Shown: positions 42,734-50,435 of the stretch, one piece after another | Layout of the letters: every line of letters starts with the position of its first letter | Position numbering within the stretch: position 1 is the stretch's first letter | Assembly: GCA_965243215.1 (NCBI GenBank) | Contig: CBDEUJ010000002.1 | Coordinates: forward strand, 62,001 to 126,000 | Source: JAJEFO01 sp009843725 | Lineage (GTDB): Bacteria; Pseudomonadota; Alphaproteobacteria; Rhodobacterales; Rhodobacteraceae | Reading direction: 5' to 3' | Length of the DNA: 64,000 nt | Position numbers and translations under genes: made by a program | Notes under the pieces: model-generated | Seen by the model: the letters and a program-made list of their open reading frames with translations, nothing else | What the model was told of the DNA's origin: nothing | Databases searched by the model: none

Positions 42734-45700
42734 AACAGGGCTTTCTTCAATCCTCCCGGTACAGCCCCGGAAACATGAGCCGCGAGTCGCTGGAGGCGCT
42801 GTTTGTCGGCCGTGACGGGATCATGGAAGACGTGCTGTCCCGCCTCATGAAATCCGCGCAGGGTCCGGAGAAGCACTTCCTGCTCCTGGTCGGTCCAAGA
42901 GGCTCGGGAAAGACCCACTTCATCGCCCTTGCACATCATCGCCTGATGGACCGGCTGGACGACGCCGGCGCCCACGACGAAGTGCTCGTTGCGGAACTCA
43001 AGGAAGAGGAATGGGGCGTTGCATCCTTCCTCGACCTCGTTGTCCGCATCCTTGGGGCCCTTGCCGACCAGGCCCCGAACCTCTCGGCCAGGATTGACGC
43101 GATATACGACAGGTTCGCGAAGGATCCTGACGAGGCGGAGGCCCACGCCATCGGATTGCTGCGCGAGCACGCCCAGGGAAAGACGCTCATGCTCTTCTGC
43201 GAGAACCTCCTGGACCTGTTCGACGGACTGGGGGACGAAGGGCAAAGGAAGTGGCGCTCCGCCATCCAGGAAGAGGGCAACTGGACCATGGTCGCGTCCA
43301 CGCCGTCGCTGTTCGCCGCGCTGACCTTGCAGGACAATCCGTTCTACGGCTTTTTCACGATCCGCCAGCTCGAGAGGCTCGACTTCGAGACGGCGCTTGA
43401 ACTCCTGGCGAAGAAGGCCGCCCACGAACGCAGGCCCGAACTTGCAGGCTTCCTCCGCACGCCCCTGGGTCGAGCCAGGGCGCGCGCCGTCCATCATCTT
43501 GCCGCCGGCAACCATCGGGCCTACGTCGTCCTGTTCGACTTTCTTGACAGGGAATCGCTGGACGACCTCACGACGCCGTTCATGCAGATGGTTGACGACC
43601 TTACCCCCTACTACCAGGACCGGATGCGCCAGCTGTCGCCCACCCAACGCAAGATCGTCGAGTTTCTTTCTCGACAAGACGTTCCCGCCACGATCAAGGA
43701 CATAGCGGTCCCGAGCCTGATGTCCCACCAGACTGCCGCCAAGCAGATTGGCGAACTGGAGTCGGCAGGCTTTGTCAGGCGGACCAGGATCGGCCGCAAT
43801 GCGTTCTGCGAACTCTCGGAGCCGTTGATGCGGATATGCATGGAGGTGAAGGACAACAGGACCGAACACTTCCGTTTGTTCGTCGAGTTCCTCCGGCACT
43901 GGTTCACCACCAGCGAACTGGAGCAAAGGCATTCGGCGTTCCGGCACGGCGACCAGGCCGCCCGTGTGGACAGGGTTCATGTCGAGGAAGCGCTCAGACG
44001 CTCCCACGCAGACAAGGAGGAGCCGTTCCGCGACGCTCTTCGTGAGGAAGCGGATCGCTGTCTTGCGGCGGACGACTATGACGGCCTGGCCACGATCCAG
44101 GAGACCCTCGCAAGTGACGGCGGTCCGGCGGACGACCATGTTGCCTGGATCTGCGCCCTGATCCAGAAAGGTGACCTCGAAAGCGCGATCGAGGTTGGGC
44201 GCGACGCGGCCGCCAAGTTCCCTGACCACGCCGCCTTCCGGTATCTCATGGCCAGCGCGTACCGCCTTCGAAGGGAACTTGACGAGGCTCTCAGCGCCAT
44301 CGACCGTGCCATCGAACTGGACGGAGAACGACCCGAGCACTTCGGGTGCCTGGCGATCATTCTCCACGACCTTGAACACCACGGCGAAGCGCTCGACGCC
44401 ATCGACCGTGCCATCGAACTGGATCAAGAGGATCCCAGAATCTTCAGGTTGCGGGCAGACATTCTCCACGACCTTGAACGCCTCGACGAGGCTCTCAACT
44501 CCGTCGACCGCGCCATCGAACTGGGTGAAGAGAATCCCGGCCTCTTCTGGCGCCGAGCTTTCTTCCTCAGAGGCCTTGGACGCCCTGAGGAGGCCCTCGA
44601 CGCCATCGACCGCGCCATTGAACTGGATGAAGAGAATTCCGGCCACTTCTGGTCCCGAGCCAGTATCCTCCGAGTCCTTGAACGCCTTGACGAGGCCCTT
44701 GATGCCATCGACCGCGCCATCGAACTGGATGCGGAGAATTCCGGCCACTTCTGGTCCCGAGCCGGCATCCTCCGAAACCTCGAACGCCTCGACGAGGCCC
44801 TCGATGCCGTCGACCGGGCCATCGAACTGGACGCAGAGGACCCCGATCACTTCTGGCTCCGGGCTTGCATCCTGCATGACCTCGAACGCCTCGACGATGC
44901 CCTCGACGCAATCGGCCACGCCATCGAACTGGATGCAGAGGATCCCGATCACTTCTGGCTCCGCGCCAACATCCTAATGGACCTTGAACGCTTCGACGAG
45001 GGACTTGAAGCTGCCCAGGCCGTACTCGACGCCGATCCGGATCACCTGCACAGCCATGAACAGATCATGCGCAAGCTGGCATCACTGGGCTGTCCTCACG
45101 ATGCCGAAGCCCTCGCCAGGAAGCTCGTTGAACATGCACCCGGAGACTTGCAGGCATTGCTCATCGCCTCTCGTTTCCACCTGGACCAGGGCCGCCTCGA
45201 CGAAGCCATGCAATTGCTGCAGAGAGCGCTGGAAATCGAGCCGGACAACCAGGAATCCCGGCGACTGCGCGGGCAAGTCCACTTCCAGATGTCCGACTAC
45301 CGACGGGCCAGCGAAGACCTGCGTTTTCACGCGTCCCAGAATCCACACTCAATGGAAGCGCACGGTCTGCTGGCGGACTCGTTGCTCCATTCCGGGGAAT
45401 GGGAGGAAGCCGTCGACGTCGCCGAACATCTCATCGATCTCGACGCTGAACACTTCCATGCGTACCAGGTGCTTGGACGTGCCCTTGTTGCACTGAACCG
45501 TCCTGAAGATGCCGTGGCCGCCTTCGACAGGCTGCTGCCCACGGAAGACTGCAAGGGACTGCTCGTTGCCGCCTCAACTGTTCGCGAAATCGGCGACTAC
45601 GCGTCAGCCAGGCGGTACCTTGGCCGGGTCGCCGACCTGCAGCCTGGCAATCGGGACCTCTGGACGGAAACCACCCGCATCAACATCCTGGAGGGCGACT

Positions 45701-46239
45701 TCGACGCGGCAACGGACAGCGCCACGAGGATCGCAGCTCTTCCGGGAAGTTCGCTCCTTGGACGCCTGTTCGCGGCACAGGCGGAGGCGGCGACAAGGCC
45801 GCTGCACCTGGCGCTCGACGCCCTGGGCACGTCCTTGCAGTCAGAAGACTTCAAAAGCGATGACCAGTTGCACTTGGAAGCTGCCACGGAAATCCTGGCC
45901 GTTTCGGTGCGCAGTTTCGGGCCCCGGTTTCTTCCGGAGGGCTTGGCGAAGCTTCGCAGCCAGTTGGGCACCCTGGCCGACGAAGGCATGCTCGGCAGGA
46001 TGCTGACTGGCTTCCTGCATGAGAGTGTCAATGACGGCTTTGCGGGATCCCTTCCTGAATGGGAGACGGCGCTTGAGAGCCTGCTTGCATCGCTGGAAGA
46101 CCTGTCCGACTGCCGGATTCCGCTCCAGATGCTCATGGCTGCTGTGAAATACACCAAGACATACGATGAACGGCACCTCTTGAGCCTGCCTCTTGAGCAG
46201 CGACAGTTGCTGGAAGGCGCTGTCTTGACTGAAGCTTGA
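42730..46239 (+). CDS. Large AAA ATPase with winged helix and TPR array
   Basis: The 1,169-residue protein has an N-terminal ATPase with Walker A GPRGSGKT (residues 55-62) and an acidic Walker B-like LMLFCENLLDLFD. A winged helix follows (about 295-345: LSPTQRKIVEFLSRQDVPATIKDIA...KQIGELESAGFVRRTRIG), then more than 15 TPR units to near the C-terminus. Seven central units are almost identical at DNA level. No signal peptide or membrane helix is evident. The ATPase-HTH-TPR layout is that of MalT/Avs-like STAND sensors, in which TPRs bind a ligand or protein. Its trigger and effector are unknown. Confidence 0.82.
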   Translation: MKQGFLQSSRYSPGNMSRESLEALFVGRDGIMEDVLSRLMKSAQGPEKHFLLLVGPRGSGKTHFIALAHHRLMDRLDDAGAHDEVLVAELKEEEWGVASFLDLVVRILGALADQAPNLSARIDAIYDRFAKDPDEAEAHAIGLLREHAQGKTLMLFCENLLDLFDGLGDEGQRKWRSAIQEEGNWTMVASTPSLFAALTLQDNPFYGFFTIRQLERLDFETALELLAKKAAHERRPELAGFLRTPLGRARARAVHHLAAGNHRAYVVLFDFLDRESLDDLTTPFMQMVDDLTPYYQDRMRQLSPTQRKIVEFLSRQDVPATIKDIAVPSLMSHQTAAKQIGELESAGFVRRTRIGRNAFCELSEPLMRICMEVKDNRTEHFRLFVEFLRHWFTTSELEQRHSAFRHGDQAARVDRVHVEEALRRSHADKEEPFRDALREEADRCLAADDYDGLATIQETLASDGGPADDHVAWICALIQKGDLESAIEVGRDAAAKFPDHAAFRYLMASAYRLRRELDEALSAIDRAIELDGERPEHFGCLAIILHDLEHHGEALDAIDRAIELDQEDPRIFRLRADILHDLERLDEALNSVDRAIELGEENPGLFWRRAFFLRGLGRPEEALDAIDRAIELDEENSGHFWSRASILRVLERLDEALDAIDRAIELDAENSGHFWSRAGILRNLERLDEALDAVDRAIELDAEDPDHFWLRACILHDLERLDDALDAIGHAIELDAEDPDHFWLRANILMDLERFDEGLEAAQAVLDADPDHLHSHEQIMRKLASLGCPHDAEALARKLVEHAPGDLQALLIASRFHLDQGRLDEAMQLLQRALEIEPDNQESRRLRGQVHFQMSDYRRASEDLRFHASQNPHSMEAHGLLADSLLHSGEWEEAVDVAEHLIDLDAEHFHAYQVLGRALVALNRPEDAVAAFDRLLPTEDCKGLLVAASTVREIGDYASARRYLGRVADLQPGNRDLWTETTRINILEGDFDAATDSATRIAALPGSSLLGRLFAAQAEAATRPLHLALDALGTSLQSEDFKSDDQLHLEAATEILAVSVRSFGPRFLPEGLAKLRSQLGTLADEGMLGRMLTGFLHESVNDGFAGSLPEWETALESLLASLEDLSDCRIPLQMLMAAVKYTKTYDERHLLSLPLEQRQLLEGAVLTEA
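44266..44985 (+). repeat. Seven tandem 102-bp units encoding TPR repeats
   Basis: The phrase GCCATCGAACTGGA or a one-base variant recurs at 44308, 44410, 44512, 44614, 44716, 44818 and 44920, giving an exact 102-bp (34-residue) period. The consensus protein unit includes LDEALDAIDRAIELD and HFWSRA. DNA-level identity beyond protein need indicates recent expansion or gene conversion, with scope for copy-number change. Confidence 0.9.
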
Positions 46240-46308
46240 TGTCAGAACCGAGAAATTGCCCCAGTCTTGCAGGCGTTTTCGCCTGATCGGGAATTCCTCT
46301 CTCTTTGC

Positions 46309-46757
46309 CTACGGTAGCGTCGCCGACGTCGACAGCTTTCCAGTGGCGTTGAGCAGGTCCAGAGCGCATTTGCCGGCGACGGCCTGCGTGGTGACTTCGA
46401 GCGCGGCGGCGGGCGCGTGGTCGTGCGAGGTCCGGACCGGGCACCGGTTTTGGAGGACGGTCTCGAGGCTTTCGACCAGCGTCCTGAAGCAGTGCACAGG
46501 CGTTTCGTCGTCGAGCCCGACGCTACGGGTCTTGCACTCTGGGCTCACCGAGCGTCGCGCCGGGGTCGCGGGTCCGGATGTCGTCCTCCCGTCCGATGTC
46601 CGAGAACGGTCGCGTGCGCCAGGCCTCGCGCATGTGCCGTTCGACCTGCCGAGCCAGTATGGACAGGACGACCTACGGACCGTACCCGATCCGCGGTGCG
46701 GTGATGCACCGGGCGCAGCATCGGATTGACAGCCTGGATCGTGTGGAACGTCCGCAA
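46309..46757 (-). pseudogene. Frameshifted C-terminal remnant of an IS1634-like transposase
   Basis: The minus strand encodes FHTIQAVNPMLRPVHHRTADRVR. After a frame change it encodes LARQVERHMREAWRTRPFSD, and then VGLDDETPVHCFRTLVESLETVLQNRC and KCALDLLN. These match, in order, the end of IS1634-type transposases (RTIQ..LKLRPIHHR..DRVRAH, YYVEWHMREAW, LPVHSFRTLL). The reading frame is broken and the N-terminal two-thirds are missing. It marks a decayed insertion next to the ATPase pair. Confidence 0.72.
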
Positions 46758-47229
46758 CGTCCCGCAGCGGTCGTCATCCTGATTTCACTTCGACGAGCTT
46801 GCAGACAACAAGGCCGTCAGGTCCTTGCAACATGGATCCAGGTCCGAAGCAGCCAGACATTGACCGTTTTCGTCGAGCGTCGGTTTCCGCACGAGGCGTC
46901 GTTCGAAGGCCCGGCCAAATCTTCAGGTGCGGTGCGGCCGGTACGCCGTCAAGTGTCGGCAGACAGTCGGTCAAGTTGCACCAGATTCTTGGTCAAGTGC
47001 CGTCAGATGCTTCCTGATTCTCGGTCAAGCATCAGGTTTTGAATTCCGTCGTGTTCGCCTTGCCCCAGGTTGCGCTCGGCCGATCCAATTTGCAGGACGT
47101 TTCGCGGCCACGCTTCAGCGGATGTCGACAGCCAAGAAGGGAGACAGGCCTGCAAACCGATCTGCCCGTCACTAACCCGAAATCGGCTTACCTCGTTTCG
47201 GCATTGGCCGTCGCATGGCTGGCAAGGCG
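46758..47229 (+). other. 472-bp interval; no supported gene
   Basis: The sequence has scattered short similarities to itself (AGTCGGTCAAGT.. and related phrases around 46960-47030) and no open frame with domain support. It is probably degraded mobile-element DNA upstream of the transposase relic. Confidence 0.4.
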
Positions 47230-48603
47230 TCAGTCGTCGTCGTCATCCGCTTCCGGGACGGCCACGAATTCCGGATAGGCCTCGATGCCGAGTTCCACGA
47301 CATCCTGCCCCAGCTGTTCCGCGCTTGGGGAGACACGCAGTCCAATGAGCCTGTCGATCAGCATCCAGATCACTGTCGAGACGCCAAAGACAAAGATGCC
47401 TATCGCGACGATGCCTGTCAGCTGCACGAACACGCTTCCACCAGCGGCAATGCAAACCGCCAGCGTTCCCCAGATGCCCGCAAACAGGTGGGCCGGTATC
47501 GCGCCCACGACGTCATCGACGCGAGCCATTTCCAGCAGCCGGATTCCGGCAACGGCAACGGCGCCGCCCACTCCGCCAATCAGCATCGCCCACTGGTGAT
47601 CGACGAGGTCCGGCCCGGCGGTGATCGCCACGAGGCCGGCGATCGCTCCGTTCAGCGTTGCAAGAAGGTCCATGCGTCCCAGGATCGGCTTGGACAGGAC
47701 CAGCGCCGCCACGACGCCAGCCGAAGCCGCGATGTTGGTGTTGGCAAATATGTTGCTCAGTGCCACCGCGTCCGTTGCAGAATTCAGCGCCAGTTGGGAC
47801 CCGCCGTTGAATCCGAACCAGCCCAGCCAAAGGATGAATACGCCCAGCGTGACGATGGGGACGTTTGACGGCGGCATTTGCCGCACGATGCCATCCTTGC
47901 GGAACCGTCCGCGTCGCGCACCGAGCAGCATTGCGCCGGACAAGGCGGCCCATCCCCCGGTCGAGTGCACGATCGTGGACCCCGCAAAGTCCTGAAAGCC
48001 CATGTCGGCCAGCCAGCCACCGCCCCAGGTCCATGCGCCCACGATCGGATAGATGAAGGCGGTCAGTATCGCCACGAACAGGAAGAACGACCACAGTCGC
48101 ACGCGCTCGGCAAGGGTGCCGGAGATGATGGACGCCGTTGTCGCGACAAAGACCATCTGGAAGAACCAGTCCGACATCGTGGCATGTCCGGAGGAATCTG
48201 CCAGCAATGTCTCGCGGGCCTCGTCGATCATTTCCGGCGCGGCATTCAGGAACGCGACCTCGCTGGCCGAGTTGCCGCGAAACAGCGAGAGCGACCCGAC
48301 GAATCCGCCGTCGACGCCGACATACATGATGTTGTAGCCGACGACATAGTAGGCCAGCCCGGCAATCGAGTAGAGCCCGATGTTCTTCATGCAGATGACG
48401 GAGGCGTTCTTCGTGCGAACCGACCCGGCTTCCAGCATCGTGAAGCCGGCGCACATCCACATGACCAGTGCGCCCCAGATAAGAAACGCAAACGTGTTGA
48501 GCACGAATCCGGTTTCCGTGCCGACCGGCGCCTGCGCCATGGCTGAGGCCGGCAGAAGCCCCAGTGTCGTTGCGAGGCCCAGAATTTCGAACAGCTTGTG
48601 CAT
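47230..48603 (-). CDS. amtB: Ammonium transporter (Amt family)
   Basis: The 457-residue protein has a signal-like first segment (MHKLFEILGLATTLGLLPASAMAQA) and eleven helices. Amt signatures include FSTGGWAAL-like IVHSTGGWAALSGAMLLGAR, GVFILWLGWFGFNGGS and SNIFANTNIAAS, with channel residues such as the histidine in DLVDHQWAMLIGG. It moves ammonium across the inner membrane. No glnK-like gene is adjacent in the window, unlike the usual glnK-amtB pair. The acidic tail EADDDDD is unusual. It is divergent from the partner-switching operon. Confidence 0.93.
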   Translation of the reverse strand: MHKLFEILGLATTLGLLPASAMAQAPVGTETGFVLNTFAFLIWGALVMWMCAGFTMLEAGSVRTKNASVICMKNIGLYSIAGLAYYVVGYNIMYVGVDGGFVGSLSLFRGNSASEVAFLNAAPEMIDEARETLLADSSGHATMSDWFFQMVFVATTASIISGTLAERVRLWSFFLFVAILTAFIYPIVGAWTWGGGWLADMGFQDFAGSTIVHSTGGWAALSGAMLLGARRGRFRKDGIVRQMPPSNVPIVTLGVFILWLGWFGFNGGSQLALNSATDAVALSNIFANTNIAASAGVVAALVLSKPILGRMDLLATLNGAIAGLVAITAGPDLVDHQWAMLIGGVGGAVAVAGIRLLEMARVDDVVGAIPAHLFAGIWGTLAVCIAAGGSVFVQLTGIVAIGIFVFGVSTVIWMLIDRLIGLRVSPSAEQLGQDVVELGIEAYPEFVAVPEADDDDD

Positions 48604-48816
48604 GATGATCGTGTCCCTGTCATTCATGAACGCACTTTGACATGTCACGGCGGAGCCCGAAAATCAACGCTGAACCTAAGATGACAATGCCGAATGTGCC
48701 CTTGACACCGCGATGCATCATCGGCAGACAATTGACGGAAACTATGCGCGGAAAGTCCTGTTTGTCACTTTGGTGGCAAGTCCATGGCCGCGCAGGTCTT
48801 GGGTAAGGAGATTGAG

Positions 48817-49170
48817 ATGGATTGCAGGGCCTCGAGGGACGGACACGCGGTGGTCGTCGAAGTCGAAGGACGCATCGATGGTGCCACGGCCGGGGATCTG
48901 GAGAATTCGATGATGGCCGAAATCGAGGAAACGGACAAGGTTGTGGTCTGTGACCTCAGCGGCGTTTCATATGTCAGCAGTGCCGGGCTCCGGGCGATTC
49001 TCGTCGTTGCCAAGCGACTCTCCAAGCAGGCGGTGGAGTTCTCGATCTGCGGCCTCAACGGCCCCGTGGCCGAAGTGTTCCACATTTCCGGATTTGACAG
49101 GATTTTCAAGGTATACGAAAAGCGCGAAGAGGCACTGGCAGAAGCGACCGCCAATTCAGGACAGGCCTGA
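48817..49170 (+). CDS. STAS-domain anti-anti-sigma factor (RsbV-like)
   Basis: The 117-residue single STAS domain has VVEVEGRIDGATAGDLE and the phosphorylation loop CDLSGVSYVSSAGLRAIL, with the acceptor Ser in SSAG. Such proteins bind the anti-sigma kinase when unphosphorylated. ATG 48817 follows TAAGGAGATTGAG; an in-frame ATG 11 codons upstream is less likely. It is one base from the kinase gene and opens a seven-gene operon. Confidence 0.92.
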   Translation: MDCRASRDGHAVVVEVEGRIDGATAGDLENSMMAEIEETDKVVVCDLSGVSYVSSAGLRAILVVAKRLSKQAVEFSICGLNGPVAEVFHISGFDRIFKVYEKREEALAEATANSGQA

Positions 49171-49171
49171 A

Positions 49172-49663
49172 ATGTCCAAGGTGGAGCGCCTTGAGATTGA
49201 CAGCCAGGTCGAAAACCTCCCCAAGATCGAAGCCTGGATAGATTCATTCTGCGAATCTCACTTTCCGGCGGTCGAGTTCAGGCACAAGATGCATCTTGTC
49301 GTCGAGGAACTGTTCATGAACGCCGTCATGCATGGCTACGGAGGTGACCGCAAGGACGGTCCGATCTGGCTTGCCTTGCATCCGTTGCCGGAAGGCGTGG
49401 CGCTCGTCATTGAGGATGACGCGCCGCGGTTCAATGTCCTTGAGGACGGTCCTGCACCGGATACGCAGTCCGGCGTGGAGGACAGGCCGATCGGCGGGCT
49501 CGGCATAATGCTGGTTCGGAACATGGCCGACCAGGTGAGCTACGACTTCGAAAAGCGCAACCGGATCACTACCGTCTTTGGCCGCGGGCCCCTGCCCAGC
49601 GGCGACACGGAAACGGACGTGGAAGGATCGGCAGCGGCCGGGCTGCAGGAGTCGTCGCCATGA
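49172..49663 (+). CDS. RsbW-like serine kinase/anti-sigma factor (HATPase)
   Basis: The 163-residue HATPase_c protein has the N box in VVEELFMNAVMHGYGGD, the G1-like IEDDAPRF and the G2 loop GGLGIMLVRNMADQVSYDFEKRN. These features mark the GHKL kinases that phosphorylate STAS partners. It directly follows its presumed STAS substrate. No sigma factor gene is adjacent, so the output partner is either encoded elsewhere or is not a sigma factor. Confidence 0.92.
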   Translation: MSKVERLEIDSQVENLPKIEAWIDSFCESHFPAVEFRHKMHLVVEELFMNAVMHGYGGDRKDGPIWLALHPLPEGVALVIEDDAPRFNVLEDGPAPDTQSGVEDRPIGGLGIMLVRNMADQVSYDFEKRNRITTVFGRGPLPSGDTETDVEGSAAAGLQESSP

Positions 49664-49690
49664 AGTTCGGCAAGTCAGGGCGGTCAAGAG

Positions 49691-50434
49691 ATGCGACCCG
49701 GTAGGCTGACGATCCAGTTCATCTTCGTTCTGTGCCTGTTGCCGATCGTCGGGCTGACGGTTGCAGGCGTTCTGAACTACCTGAAATTCGAGCGACTGCT
49801 CACATCGAATGTTGCGGCCCGCTACGACGCCGTTCTGCGCGACCTGGTCTTGGCCATCGGAAACAGCCTGGAAGAGGGGTTGACCCTTGGCACGACGAGA
49901 TCGACCGAACAGCTGATCCAGCGCTCCGTAAGCCAGTTCGAAGGCGCCTTTGACCTCTTCGTGACGGACGGCGATGGCGTGTTGCTCTACACGACCAAGC
50001 CATCCGCCGAGGATCAGGAAAGCTCTGCGTTCGAAGAAGGGGTTGCTGAGCTTGAGATCCCCGCTCCGGGCGACGTCCTGCACACTTTCGATTCCGGAGC
50101 GGATTTCTCGGCCCGAATGGCGATCCTGCAGAACGGCCGGTCGGTAGGGATGCTCGTGATGTCCCACGACGGAGGCGATGTCATGGGAGACCTGGAAGAG
50201 ACGTCGTCACATCTCGTCAATGCACTGCTCGGCTCGCTGCTGCCGGTCATTCCGCTTCTGGTTCTCGGGACCGTGGCGGTCCTGGGGCGAATCGAGGGGC
50301 AGATCGCGAAGCGAAGCGAAACCTTGCATCAGGCGAGCGAACCTGAAACCCCCGAGCCCGTGTCCACCGACCCGCTTGTGCACGCGGTATGGAAGATCGG
50401 GCAGGAGATGGCCAAGGCGGGGAAGGCAGGTTGA
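49691..50434 (+). CDS. Membrane protein with extracytoplasmic sensor domain
   Basis: The 247-residue protein has an N-terminal helix (LTIQFIFVLCLLPIVGLTVAGVL), a roughly 150-residue periplasmic region with a PAS/Cache-like pattern (FDLFVTDGDGVLLYTT, ARMAILQNGRSVGMLVMSH) and a second helix (LLGSLLPVIPLLVLGTVAVLG). It ends in a short cytoplasmic tail with no catalytic domain. It probably detects a signal and passes it to neighbouring operon products. The domain call is structural guesswork from topology. Confidence 0.65.
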   Translation: MRPGRLTIQFIFVLCLLPIVGLTVAGVLNYLKFERLLTSNVAARYDAVLRDLVLAIGNSLEEGLTLGTTRSTEQLIQRSVSQFEGAFDLFVTDGDGVLLYTTKPSAEDQESSAFEEGVAELEIPAPGDVLHTFDSGADFSARMAILQNGRSVGMLVMSHDGGDVMGDLEETSSHLVNALLGSLLPVIPLLVLGTVAVLGRIEGQIAKRSETLHQASEPETPEPVSTDPLVHAVWKIGQEMAKAGKAG

Positions 50435-50435
50435 C

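Noticed and set aside
44266..44985. Possible CRISPR array (regular repeats)
   Set aside because: The 102-bp period lies within an open coding frame and encodes TPR helices. There are no short conserved repeats with unique spacers, and no cas genes.
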